Below are positions 33,391-45,102 of a stretch of 64,000 nt of DNA, one piece after another. The stretch covers positions 62,583,587 through 62,647,586 of the forward strand of contig NC_088797.1 of assembly GCF_011386835.1 (NCBI RefSeq), in the 5' to 3' direction. This DNA is from Chrysemys picta bellii (lineage: Eukaryota > Chordata > Testudines > Emydidae). The notes beneath the pieces are model-generated. The model did no database searches. It saw nothing but the letters and a program-made list of their open reading frames with translations, and was not told where the DNA came from. Each line of letters starts with the position of its first letter. Within the stretch, counting starts at the first letter, position 1. The position numbers were made by a program, and so were the translations under genes.

Positions 33391-34639
33391 CTAAAACATC
33401 CACCAAAGTAATTTTGCAAGGCATTGGTGGGTGTTGATGGAGAGCGGGAACAAGCAAATGGGAGAAGCTCAGGGCTGGCTCCTGGGATGGGTGCAGTTCT
33501 GGGGGCCTCGCTGTGTGGATGGGCAGGGTCGAAAAGCAAGATTCTAAGTTTAAAAAGAAAGCCTGAAAGTCAAGCTTGCCCTGGAGTGCTGGCAGGAAGA
33601 GGAACTTGTCAAGATGGGGACCTCCCTCTCGAAGGCGTGCACCTCCCTGTCAGTCAGGAAGCTGGTGCCCAGCCGCACGGTAATGTGAATTCAGCGCCGT
33701 CCCAGATGCAGCAAATGCCTTCTCCACATTTGGCCAGTCAGGGGCCTCTGTCCAGTCCTCTCCGATGAGATTCTAACCACTGTGATCCAGGCTTCGGCCA
33801 TTTCCTGTGGCATGACTGCAACTAGCGGGAGCTTGATCATCACCAAGAGTCTATTCGGCAACTTATTTCCATCAGCTGTCCAAAGAACTGTTTGCAGATC
33901 ACTCGGCCAGCTCTGCACATGGCCAGACAATATTCATCACCTCAATGACTGGCAACTCTCTGCTTGTGCCGGCCAATAATTTTTTGGTGAGTACCTTGTC
34001 CCACTATTCAGCCAGCTCTAATTCAGCTCACTCAACCCCAGAAAGAGTTCCACTAGCACCACCTGCAGCAGCCCACTTTCAGGGGAGGCCCAGGTATATC
34101 TCTGGCATTCTCCCACCATGCCCGGCACAGGACTATACCAATCCATTCCCGAGCAGCTCTGAGTAGGGAAAGCCAGAGCATTGGTTACAGCTTCTCCTCC
34201 AGCAGGGTGACGTTCAAACACAGCACATACTGTTGTTGTTTCACCAGCTTCCCAGCCCAGTTTTAATCACAGCTCCATTCCTGTGACCCTCAGCTGATCC
34301 TTTCCTCAAGCAGGCATTTTCTACCCCCGTCCACTGTCCTTCAGCCACACTCCATCCTGTTTTCTTCCTGCAAACTAACTCCTAGGCTGATAGAACTGCT
34401 TTCTCAGCTCACTGATGGATTAGTGCTTATCAACAATCTCAGTCCAAGCTACTTCTGCCTGCCTCCCAAGGATCATCAGATATTGTCCTCACCAAAGATT
34501 TTCATAGCTGAATTTATAACACAATGAATGGATAATCAGGAATCTCAGCTTGCTTTTAATTATGGATGGGACCAGTAGCACCCCATTATTAAGGGGGCCT
34601 GACACTTCCCATCATAAGAGCTGTTTTCATTTGCTTATA
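33391..34639. other. unassigned non-coding stretch
   Basis: No coding signal or named repeat. Confidence 0.4.
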
Positions 34640-35160
34640 ACTTGGATGAACTTTAACCATTTGGGCTGAAATTGCCATGCCAGGTGTCTGGGAAATGTAG
34701 CAAAATTTCAGCCAAAACAGTTCAGTCATTTCCAAGAACAAAGCTGGGGAAAATGCATTGCTAGCCCATGTTTAACTCTGGCGAACTTGTCTTCAAAAAG
34801 CTCTAATGCCCCCATGCTTTGGGATGGGGACTTGAAATTCGGCAGGTGATACTAGAGTGGGGGATTGACAGATTGGGATAGGATCTCTAGAGGGGAGAGA
34901 CTAGGGCAGCTGGGCAAAGAGACTGGGATTGGGATGAGAAATTTAAGGAGTAGAGATGGGAACTGGCTAGGTGCAGTGAATGGGATTGAGATGAGGAACA
35001 AGAGGTGGAGAAGAGACAGGACAGGGACAGGGCAGAAGAGGTTAAGTTTGCAGGGAACGGACAGAAGAATCTGTGCCCACTAGAGCACACACCCCTCCGC
35101 AGCCTGGAATGGAACCCAGGATTCCTGAGTCAAATCATTTCTCTGCTGTCAACAAAAAAT
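34640..35160 (+). repeat. old interspersed repeat with short internal repeats
   Basis: Begins near GGATGAACTTTAACCATTTG and contains ACTTGAAATTCGGCAGGTGA, then a purine-rich tract where GGGATTGGGATGAGAAA and GGGATTGAGATGAGGAA recur. The sequence style recalls an ancient amniote repeat, which I cannot name. Confidence 0.4.
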
Positions 35161-35171
35161 AACTGTGAGAC

Positions 35172-35928
35172 TGTGGTGGGGCGGCTGCCCCACACAGGCA
35201 AAAGAAGGGTTAAAGTAGCCTTGGGGAGGCTGCGCAGAATCCAGCCAATTAGAAGAGATCTTATTGAGCCAGCCAATAGGAAGAAGGCTTAGTGGAGCAG
35301 CCAATCAGGGCCAGGCTGGCCCATATAAGAAGGGCTGCTGAGCAGAACAGAGGGAGCCTCTCCCTGGAGGCCAAAGGAGGAGGAAAGGCTGCTGTGTAGG
35401 AGGGTTGAGAGAGACAGTACCATGGACAAAGCAGTGCTGGGCAGGGTCAGGGGAGCAAGAGGGAGCTCCAGCCTGATGGCTGCCAAACTGAGGCCCCGAT
35501 ACAAGGGTGGAGAAGGTGCTAGAGCTGCGGGGAAGTGGCCCAGGGAAACAGATGGTGGAGTAGGAGGAGGGGCAGTACATGGGCTGGGACCTGGAGTAGC
35601 GGACGGGCCTGGCTCCACCGGCCCTTTGCCCCCCACTTGCCATTGAGGGGAGTGGTCAGTGCATGGACTGCAGTTTGCCACCGAGGCAGGTGTTGGACTG
35701 AGGACGGTCGGGTCCCCCGGAAGTGGGGAGAGAACTGAGTGTGGCACAGCCAGAGGGCTGTGTCCAGAAGAGGACGCCGCGGTCCAGGTAATGACATGGG
35801 TCCTAGAGGTGGAGGTGAGAGTGGCGACGGGCAAGACACCACTAGACAAGGGTGCTCTGGTGAAATGAGAGCTAATTCCCAGGATGGCCAGCAGGCGGCA
35901 CTGTGATGATGAGTCCTGCCCCGTTACA
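35172..35928 (+). mobile_element. solo LTR with 5-bp target-site duplication
   Basis: A 757-bp element with edges TGTGGTGGGGCGG and CCCCGTTACA, flanked by GAGAC at 35167-35171 and 35929-35933. Promoter-like signals lie in order: three CCAAT-type words (AGCCAATTAG, AGCCAATAGG, AGCCAATCAG), then CATATAAGAAGG near 35322. The body is GC-rich without genes; open frames here are incidental. A solo LTR arises by recombination between the two LTRs of a provirus. The 5-bp duplication suits several LTR groups, so class is not assigned. Confidence 0.85.
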
Positions 35929-36129
35929 GAGACCCACTGGCAAAGTGTGTGTCTGATTCCCCTCTAGTGCTGGCCCACACAAAGGAGGACAGCCTACTAC
36001 TGCTATCAGTTACTCTATTACTCAAGTGGCAGAGGTCTGTGTGGTGCATCTAAAGGTTCTAACCTAATGGGTTTCAAGACTCAGAGCTTGATAAATGTAT
36101 GGAGAGGGTGGTATCATGAGGTTGCCTAA

Positions 36130-36575
36130 AATGGCATGTAGCCAATCTGTGACTGCTAGAAGCAAATTTCTCCACCGGCCAGTGATGGGGCACGAGATGG
36201 GGAGGGCTCTGAGTTACTACAGAGAATTCTTTCCCAGGTGTCTGGCTGGTGGGTCTTGCCCACATGCTTAGGGTCTAACTGATCGCCATATTTGGGGTTG
36301 GGAAGGAATCTTCCTCAAGGTGAGATTGGCAGAGACCCTGGAGGGGGGGTTCGCCTTCCTCTGCAGCATGGGACACAGGCCACTTGTTGAACTAGAGAAA
36401 ATGGTAGATTCTTTGTAACTGGAAGTCTTTAAATCATGATTTGAGGACTTCAGTAACTCAGCCAGAGGTTATGGTCCATTACAGGTGTGGGTGAGTGAGG
36501 TTCCATGGCCTGCGATGTGCAGGTCAGATTACAGGATCATGATGGTCCCTTCTGGCCTTAAAGTCTGAGTCTAAC
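36130..36575 (+). mobile_element. CR1 LINE 3' region
   Basis: Contains CATATTTGGGGTTGGGAAGG, CGCCTTCCTCTGCAGCATGG, CTGGAAGTCTTTAAATCATG and the 3' end ATGATGGTCCCTTCTGGCC. This is CR1 3' UTR with the very end of the element; no open ORF2 remains. The left limit is approximate. Confidence 0.8.
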
Positions 36576-36668
36576 TCTGCTGTTGACCCACGTAGGTGTT
36601 AATACCATGCCACAGGATGGAATTTCTGTTTTTTTCACTTTGCTTTTCTAAAAATCTAGGACATTGAG

Positions 36669-36703
36669 CGCGCACACACACACACACACTCTCTCTCTCT
36701 CTC
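36669..36703 (+). repeat. (CA)n(CT)n microsatellite
   Basis: A CGCG(CA) run passes directly into a CT run of about 16 bases. Confidence 0.9.
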
Positions 36704-37043
36704 TGTTATTAAAACATTATTCAAGTTGCAAAGTCAAGCACCCAGAAATTCAGAAATGCCAGAATGAAGGTTACCTGTGCAACCCTTACCCAGCCTCCTG
36801 GTGTGTATGTGTTATGCTACAGTCTGTAATGACCTGACAGGGTGGGAGGGGATTGGCGCCAGCAGCCAATCAGCACAGGGGAAGGCAGGGCCGAGAGCAG
36901 GGGGATGACATTGCTGGTACACAAAGGCCCTTGCTGAGCTTCTCTGGCGAGCTGAGTCTCTGGCAGGATGGGGATGGGTGAGGGGGCTAAGCAGGGGCAG
37001 CATTCTGGATCCAAGGATGCTGAGGGACAGGTGGAACTGAGGG

Positions 37044-37640
37044 AGCTCACCCTAACCTGTTTCTCCAGAGTGCTCGCACAAAATTCCTCCCCAGGAGCTC
37101 CCCCTAAAATGCTCTTCCTACCTGGATGCTGACCCTAAAACGCACCCACTCATGAGCTCCCCTTAAAGCACTCTCACTGCCACCCTGCATTGCTCACCTT
37201 AAACCACTACCCCAAGGAGCCATCCCGATATCGCTCCTCACCACAGTGCTCACTCTAACCTGACTCCCCGTGGTGCTCATCCCAAGCCGCTCCCCTCACT
37301 CAATTGCTCACCATACACTGTTTTTCTGACTTGGGTGCTCACCCCCATTCCAGGATGCTCACCTAACCCACTCACCCCACTAGTACTCATTAGGTCCCCC
37401 CAGGTAACTCCCTCCTCCCCCACCACAGCTCACCCTAAATCAGGATGCTCATCCTCAACCACCCCCCGGAGTTCCTCCTACCCATTCACCCCACTGTGCT
37501 CCCCTGCCTCCCCAGGGTACTCCCCCAAACCAGTACCCCATAATGGTCACCCCAAATCTCTTCCCCTCCTCCCCCCCGGTGCTCACCCTAAACTGCTCCC
37601 CCACGGCTACCTAAACATCTCCCCCCACTCTCACCTTAGC
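37044..37640 (+). repeat. C-rich minisatellite (GCTCACCCTAA-type units)
   Basis: Degenerate units of about 35-45 bp centred on GTGCTCACCCTAAAC followed by CRCTCCCC. About a dozen can be counted, with increasing divergence to the right. Confidence 0.75.
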
Positions 37641-37648
37641 CTATCTGG

Positions 37649-37820
37649 TTTCAGAGGGGTAGCCGTGTTAGTCTGTATCAGCAAAAACAACGAGGAGTCC
37701 TTGTGGCACCTTAGAGACCAACAAATTTATTTGGGCATAAGCTTTTGTGGGCTATAACCCACTTCATTGGATGCATGGAGTGGAAAATACATTAGGCAGG
37801 TATAAATACTGTCTGTCTAG
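37649..37820 (+). mobile_element. turtle-type interspersed repeat (CTTGTGGCACCTTAGAGAC family)
   Basis: The sequence TTTCAGAGGGGTAGCCGTGT, TAGTCTGTATCAGCAAAAAC, TTGTGGCACCTTAGAGACCA, TTTATTTGGGCATAAGCTTT and CACTTCATTGGATGCATG is a very common turtle repeat. I do not know its superfamily with certainty. A second fragment lies at 61194. Confidence 0.8.
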
Positions 37821-38919
37821 ACCCCATCACCCTAGTACCTGAGTTCATGCACACTCTGTCAACTGGGAGATTGGTTCAGTCCCACATCAAACCTTTGCAC
37901 TTAGACACAATGTTCCTGGGATGTAGCCACCCAGACTATGCCAGGACAGCATCTTCCCTGTCACTTGGCAGTGCTCTCCTCTCCAGTCCCTGGTCCCTCC
38001 TAGCCCTGCTTAGCAAGCACAACATACACATGTGCTCTGTTCAGATACCGCTGACAGCAATTAACCAGCTGGCCAGATGCAGCCGATTACCCTGTTTGCA
38101 TGTGAGCCCCACAGACTCCATTCTGCTCACTCTGTCTCCATCGGATACTTTCATCAAGATGGATAACCAGGGTCTGGGCTTTGGGGAATTCCTCACGGGC
38201 AGGGCAAGCTTTTCCAGAGGCTCGCAGGCTAGAGCAGTGCTGATTGTTTGTGCAGCTGCCAGAGCCCCTTGTAAGCCATGGAGAGGCCCTTGTTTGTGGT
38301 AGTGCAAAAGGGCATCAGGTGGGAACCTGAGGATGAATCTGAGCCAAGGAAAAGGAAGGGGGACATCAGAAGTAGATGGCTAACAGTGCAGTCTATTTAT
38401 CTAGCAGGGGGCAGGATGGGACTCCTATTCCTTGGGACAACCGGAGCTAGCCTGGGCACTGTCCCCGAGACTAGACTCCACGGGACAATTGCATTGAAGT
38501 AGCTTTTTGCACAGGTCACTGAAGCCTATTGCTTCAGCAGTGGATTGGAAAGCCCGCTGTGTTCTAAACCTAGCATTTGTTGTCTGTCTCAGGATCTTGT
38601 GTGTATCATTTCAGAGCAGGCAGAACATGTTTTTCCTTGCATAGTGCCTCTTATTCACTGGTAATGACGCGTTTCATCTTTCGCACACGGGACGAGTGGA
38701 CTCAGCTATGCCTCTCTCTCAAAACAGTGCAGAGAGAGTCTGCAGTCAGCAGCATTAGGAAACCAACACACCCCTTTCTGCTGAGGCAAGGCTTCCAGGA
38801 TTGGTGTCATGCCGGGGGACACAGCACACTGCAAATGAAACTCACCCTGCGTATGAACTGTTATCTCTCCCAACACAAAGAGCAGACAGCTTCTTTTCTG
38901 TTTGAATACCCAGCTCTTC
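37821..38919. other. unassigned non-coding stretch
   Basis: No coding signal or named repeat. Confidence 0.4.
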
Positions 38920-39100
38920 CACAGCACTTTTATCAGCAGATCTCAAAGCACTTTGCAAAGGAGATCGGAATCTTTACCCCTTTTTACAGAAGGGGAAACT
39001 GAGGCAGTGAGTGATTTGGCCAAGGTCACCAGCAGAGTAAGGAGTAGAATCTAGGTCTCTGGAGACCCAGTCTAGTGTCTTATCCATTAGGCCTCACTCA
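38920..39100 (+). mobile_element. MIR/CORE-SINE-like fragment
   Basis: The stretch has TCTCAAAGCACTTTGCAAAG, GGGGAAACTGAGGCAG, TTTGGCCAAGGTCACCAGCA, GAGTAGAATCTAGGTCTC and TCTTATCCATTAGGCC. These are the words and order of an old CORE-SINE with an L2/CR1-like tail. Confidence 0.65.
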
Positions 39101-39809
39101 GAGAGCAACACCCCAAGAAAGAACCAAAGTAAAATCTCCATAAGAAAGCACAGCGTGTCTCTTCTGTGACAGACCCTGCATTTAATACAAAATGGCTGCC
39201 TGTCTGGACAGAGACCTCAGCTATTTAAAGGTGCAGTACAGCAGTAACAATGGAATAACAGCTCTATAGCTAAATAACTCACATAATTATTGCTTTCAAA
39301 GGGTTTCTTTAACTGGATATGATGGTGACCAGCAGCAGACTCGTGGTGTTGTGGCTGCTTTGGGCTCTTCTCACTGTTGTCCAGCCAGCAGTAGCCCAAG
39401 AAGTCTGCGTGGCACTTCAAACATGTTCCCTTAGCACCCCGTAGGAAGGAGCAGCTGCTCAGTTAACCTCTGAAGAGGAGACCTATCCTGTTCACAGGTT
39501 CTCACCCCACAAGCAGGCTAACTGGCTGGGCCCTGTTAAAGGTAGTGATTGTTTGGGAGCTGGGAGTGTTAGGGGAGACTGACATCTCAGCAAAATGCCG
39601 AGGCCACTGCCAGTAACTGGAATATCGATTACTTATTCCAAAAGCAGCTGTAAGGCCTCTGTAGCAATGTTAGCATGACTAGGTAAGCTGGGGCGGGGGG
39701 TGCCCACAAGAACTGAGCATGATCCTGCACCATCCTGTTGGGCTTTCTACTAAACTGCTGAAGCATGCTGTTTTGAAAAACAGGAAGTCTGTCTTTATTT
39801 GACTTCTAG
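39101..39809. other. unassigned non-coding stretch
   Basis: No coding signal or named repeat. Confidence 0.4.
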
Positions 39810-40275
39810 TGTGTGTTTGTGAGGGCCCATGAGACTACAGACTCCACAAAAACACATCTGCACAACTAACAGCTTAAACTTCTTGCTTAACTAATGGCTA
39901 TTGGTGACTGACAAGTTATGTAACACTTACCAGCATAAAAAGGGGGAAAGCTCTGAGTTGAGTGGACTCATCTTAAGATCTCCAGGGGCAGACAAAAGGC
40001 TGGTCACCAGAAACCTGTCACTGACCACTCAAAGACCACTCCAGACTTTGGGTAACTATAGATTTAGGGTGCTCTAACCTATTGCATACATGTGTATGTA
40101 CTTGAGACTAAATAAAGTAAAAGCTTTAAGTGAAAGCACTCTTTTTGCACCAATCATTTATCAGATGGAGGAGCTGTATCCCCTATTGATTTATTTCCTG
40201 ACACTGCCTCGCAAAGAGTAAAGTTACCAAGAGCTTTGGGTTCAGGAAAACCATGGATAACAGAAGGGTTGCACT
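39810..40275 (+). mobile_element. LTR of a retrovirus-like element, limits approximate
   Basis: A TATA-like CATAAAAAGGGGG near 39937 is followed about 170 bp later by a polyadenylation signal in ACTAAATAAAG (40111) and then a GCTTTAAGTGAAAGCAC block. This is the spacing of an LTR with U3, R and U5. The start lies within TGTGTGTTTGTGAGG. The end near GGGTTGCA is a guess, supported weakly by CTAG/CTAT flanks. No internal genes adjoin. Confidence 0.55.
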
Positions 40276-43257
40276 ATTTGGGGGAGCTGGGCTCGGGAAA
40301 CATGGGTAGGGCTACACACTTCAGATAACCATGCAGCCTTTGTGACCATGGCCAGCTCCAAACAGATCTATACAAGCTGAGATCCAGCTGAGCAAAATGG
40401 CCTCTGTGACCCTAAAACTGGTTCTGTCCTGCCTGTTGTTGCTGTCCTACACTGCTACTGCGCCACGCACAGTTAACTGCTCTATCCCCACTGGCGCAAG
40501 GACTGGGAGTCTGGATTAATTGATGTCAGGCACCATATGCAAACCTGAATGAGCATCTGAGTTCCACTAATACAGCTTCCTTCTCAGGGTGAGGTCTCAA
40601 GCAGTTTCTCCACTGGATGCCCTGGGGTTTTGCTTCCATTTCCTGGGATTGTTTAGGGTGGTCGGGAGGGGCGAGAACCAACAACTGAAAAACCAGTCTA
40701 GACAGGCCTAGTGGAAAATGCCAGCTGTCAGCTTCCTGAGAGAACAGCTCCAGCAGTGGTGCCCTGAAGGCACCACCATCACCAGTAGAGACTAGAGAGA
40801 GTTGTATTTTAGTGGCTGCGCTGCACATCATCACTCACAAACAGACTGTTCCAATATGTTCTGCTGCTTTTATGAGACAAACAACTGTCCACTGGGACAT
40901 AAGATGCAATTACAAGGCCATTTCAATTAGAAATCAAACTATAGCTCGATAAGGTGAAAAGGTCAGAGCTATATTTAGCAATGCAGCTGGATGATGGCTT
41001 TGCACCCAGCTCCAAAAATCTAGGGAAATCCCAGCTAAGGCCAAAAAACCCTGCCTTCATTCATGATTTTCTGCCAAACACTGATCCCAGAGCAAGTTTT
41101 GAAGAGGATCTTTGCCTGGATTTACAGCTTTACACACTTCCTTGCTGTAGCAGGCTGAGCCTGCAACTTAAATATATTATTTACAGAATTTGTTCCTCTC
41201 CAAACTTTGATTTTTTAAAAATAATTAAAACAAACAGATTAGCCTTAGTGGTGGGATCCCACCTGCCAAGTTTCAGAGGACAGCTATAGCAAATATGACA
41301 ACCAACATCTGTGGGTCCACAATTTAAACCAAGGTTTAAGAAGCCAATCAGGAAACTTAAGACAAGTCAGTTTATTGTCAATTGTGATACATTATCTAAG
41401 AGCACCTCCTAGAGGATTCAGAGTGAGAGAACACCTGAGAGGGAATTTGATGAAGAATAGTTAACCTGGATTTTGGAAGAGGAGGTCCTACTAGGGCACT
41501 TTGAACACTTCACTGGCAAATAAAGAAACGCTGGTGAAAAATTCAGCTGGATTAATTTCCCCAGCTGTTCAAAGCACAACACTGTTGTTTTCTATCGCCC
41601 TTCGTTTTGTAGAGTGAAGTTGCTTTGTAACATGACCTGGGGAATCGTCCACCAGGTAACTTCAGAGTTAACTGGTTATTAGAAATGGGCTCTAACCAAA
41701 CCTATGACCTGAACCTACATGAGATCCCGAGCCAGACTCTGTGGCTCATGCCCAATTGTGCTGCTACCCCATTTCCAGTATAATTCAGGGCGGACTATCC
41801 CTTGCCCACCACCAGCCTCATTATAATAAATGATGAATCACAAAATCTATCTGCAGGAAATCGACTGTCACATACAGTTACCTCCAGAGAGCAGATCCTG
41901 CGCCGCACACCCTAACTCACCCATCGCGCTGCACAGCCTCATCACCAGAAGTGGAAATAAGCCCCCCCAAACCACTCGGAGACCTTGGGAAAAACTGTAA
42001 GAAACTCCAACCACCATCACGCCTGCCCCCAAAATACCACCCAGAACAAGGGCGCTCCATTGCTACAAACAGCCCTGAACATAAAGATTGCCAGAAAATC
42101 ACTAGGAGCAACAGACACTCCGAGACAAGAGCTCTTTGCACGTGCATCCTGCTGCAGGAATGAGCCAGTTACAAATGCAACACACTAACTGAATGACTCC
42201 ACAGCATGCAAACTGGGAAAAGCAGCCAGGAAAGCAGAACGGAAGTTTGCTCTGTGCTGGACACATCCACAATGACTCAAGTGCAGGGAGCATAACATTC
42301 CATGGAAAAAAACATTCCTAACCCAGGGATTGGTCAGTGTATGCCAGGCAGCCTCCACCACAGGGCCTGAAGTCCTGGTATCTCCATGACACCAGACAGA
42401 AGGTGAAGACCAGAATGAACCTGCCTGACTGCACTAGAAGGGAGAAAAGAAAGATACCAGCACTCCTGGAGCAGACACTTCTCATGAGTCCACCCCTCCA
42501 CGCCCAATGGTTGTTAAATGGAAAATGTGAAATCTCCCCCACACTGACTGATATTTGAACCCAACTTGTTCTATTCCAAAGGGGGCCTCCGTAAAGATAT
42601 CAGATTCCCAACACTAGAAGAAAGCTACAAAAACCTGCTCTGGCCCCTGGCTAATCAACGTCAGGATGTTTCTCTCTGTGCTCTGTTCACCCTGTCATTG
42701 TAACGTAATCTCCAGTTGGGATCCCCACACAGAAACTCCAGTCCGCTCCTGCACCTGGTTTTCCAGCCTTCCCCTGTAATCTCGATTCTGAATTCCAGAT
42801 TGCTGCCTGGCCAGCCCCTCTGGCTTTGCTCCCCCAAGCCTGTGAACCGGATGGGGAGCCTCCAACCCTCACGGCCTTTTTGCTTTTAATTTCACTCAGA
42901 CTAAAAGGCTGCACCTGGAACTAAGATCTGGATTTTGGGTTTTGTAACTGCTCGATTTGTGTGTGTGATCAGCCAAGGAGCACCTACAGCTGCTGGAAAC
43001 ACCAGACACTAGCAGTTACAACTTGGTCCTTCTCCCACTGAAGTCCATGGCAGAACTCCCACTGACTTCCATGGGAGCAGGATGAGGCCCTCATTCAGTG
43101 TGTGTGGTCCATGCCTGTTATTACACGGTACCATTACAGGAGAAAGGCTGAGCTCAATGGAGTCTGGGATGCTGAGCCCCCCGCAAGGGATGCCATGTTC
43201 TGCAGGAGCACAATCCTTACCCAAGGTTTGATCTGCCAGCCGCTCTGGTGTCAAGAA
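40276..43257. other. unassigned non-coding stretch
   Basis: About 3 kb without recognisable genes. A frame at 40954-41289 (111 codons) has no family resemblance and sits in AT-rich repeat-like sequence. Nothing else is supported. Confidence 0.4.
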
Positions 43258-43563
43258 TCATTTTAGCTTTTTGACCACAGTGTGGCACAGGGAGCTTATG
43301 TCCATCTGATTATTCACCATGATGCCCAAGTCTTTTTCTCCCAGGATCGAGCTCCCCATCCTGTAAGTATGGCCTACATTCTTTGTTCCTGGATCTCTAG
43401 ATTTACATTTGACTGTATTACAATGCACATTGTTTGCTTGTGGCCAGTTTACCAAGTGAGCCAGACCTCTCTGAACCAATGACTTGTCATTCTCATTATA
43501 AACCACTCCCCAATCTTTGTGGCATCTGGAAACTTTATGTAACCCAGTTAATGGGTCTGACAA
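43258..43563 (-). pseudogene. CR1-like ORF2 remnant
   Basis: A 101-codon frame on the minus strand with GEKDLGIMVNNQMDISSLCH near its end. It corresponds to the CR1 segment usually reading EKDLGV-x-VDN...MSxQC, which follows the RT palm. The family is recognisable, but the copy is highly diverged and lacks all catalytic motifs. It lies directly left of the Ty3/gypsy remnant. Confidence 0.7.
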
Positions 43564-44469
43564 AAAAGGAAGCCAAGCTTGTTGTTGGGTTGATGAGCGA
43601 TGGGGAAGGGGTGTTCGAATTTATAGGGGCATGAGGGCCGAGGCGTGAGGCCATGAGGGCCAAGGCATGAGACCGTGAGGGCGAAGGTGGGCTGTACTGT
43701 TTCATACGTTTTCACGGCAAGGCGATTTGGTGCTTTTTCATAGTTTCTGATAACACCTACCCCTGCGCACGAGGAAGAATTTGAGGCCTGGTTGGATCCA
43801 GCTGTTCAGATAGAACAGAAATGGGCATGCTCTGAAAGGGAAAAAAGAAAGACTAGTGGAAAATCTGAGAGAACCAGTTGCTGAATCTATCAGGTCACCC
43901 AGGGTCAGTAACCAGAGGAAACTGCAGCTGAATACCTCTCCACCTTGGAGGGGGTGTTTGGAAGCACTGAAACTGGAGAGGATGTTATATTAAAATTCTG
44001 GACCACCTGTCAGGAACTGAGAGAGAAGCTGTCTCAATATCTGGCATGGATGGAATGACTCCTGCAGAGGAACCCAATGCCCACTATAAGAAGGGCGTTG
44101 CGGAGAGTGATTTGGATCGCCACAGACTGGAGCAAGTGTTAAAGAGTTCTAGACGTGCTGGATTAACACTGCTCCACTTGCGATTAGAGGACAGAAATGG
44201 AATCCCCCATCTTTCACTAAACTGATGAGAGAGGCCAGGAAGCGGGAAACTTGGGACTCTGAAGACAACTTTTCCCAAGGGACTGAAATGAGAGTGTGTA
44301 CTTTGGAAGCCACTCAGGATAAACATCCCTGCTGAAAGTGACTGTGGGATGAAACAGATTGCTGAGTTGCAAGAGAAAGTAGCTGTCCTGACAGTGAAAC
44401 AGCACTCGGAGTGTCTCCCCTACAAATGACAAGAGGCCAAGTCCCTTGACTCCCAGAGAAAATACAAGA

Positions 44470-44666
44470 TGGACCAAAGTCTGAGGCTGGAGTGACTATT
44501 AAGCGACTAGAGCATACAACTGTTCTAGATAGTAGCTCTCATGTCACTAAAAGCATCAAACCCTTTTACCAGTAACATCTGACTCATCTGCCTCTGCAGC
44601 CCCTAAGCAGGTTGGCCATATGGGGGTTAGGAGATGACCAGTGCCCAAACCTGGGATACGTGCTAG
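44470..44666 (+). repeat. direct repeat, copy 1 (protease segment)
   Basis: A 197-bp block from TGGACCAAAGTCTGAGGCTG to GGGATACGTGCTAG, repeated at 44907-45102 with very few differences. It includes the protease active-site codons (GATAGTAGC). After the block the sequence turns to AGAGACAGGCGGC, unlike copy 2. Confidence 0.95.
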
Positions 44667-44906
44667 AGAGACAGGCGGCAAGAAAATAATAGGGCCTTGG
44701 CATGGGTACGTCAGTAACACTATCCAACCTGTGAGTAACACAACACCCAGAGTGGATTTCCCTGGATTCATTCTCTACAGCAGTAAGACAGTGTGAAACT
44801 TCAGAGGGACCAGGTCAGGGAGCACCCAGAGTCCTGTAACCACCTTCGCTCCCCCCAACTCAAAGATGTGAATGCTCAGTCTTTGCCTCTAGCCTGCAAG
44901 ACTGTG

Positions 44907-45102
44907 TGGACCAAAGTCTGAGGCTGGAGTGACTATTAAGCGATTAGAGCATACAACTGTTCTAGATAGTAGCTCTCATGTCACTAAAAGCATCAAACCC
45001 TTTTACCAGTAACATCTGACCCATCTGCCTCTGCAGCCCCTAAGCAGGTTGGCCATATGGGGGTTAGGAGATACCAGTGCCCAAACCTGGGATACGTGCT
45101 AG
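44907..45102 (+). repeat. direct repeat, copy 2 (protease segment)
   Basis: Near-identical to 44470-44666 with an offset of 436-437 bp. Differences include one base missing (GAGATACCAG against GAGATGACCAG). The reading frame runs from this copy into the long linker frame, so copy 2 is in the original context. Confidence 0.95.

Noticed and set aside
35289..35849. A 186-codon minus-strand frame, possible gene
   Set aside because: It lies wholly inside the solo LTR, antisense to its TATA-like box, with no family resemblance.
40954..41289. A 111-codon forward frame as a gene
   Set aside because: No recognisable domain, no splice context, and it is embedded in AT-rich repeat-like sequence.
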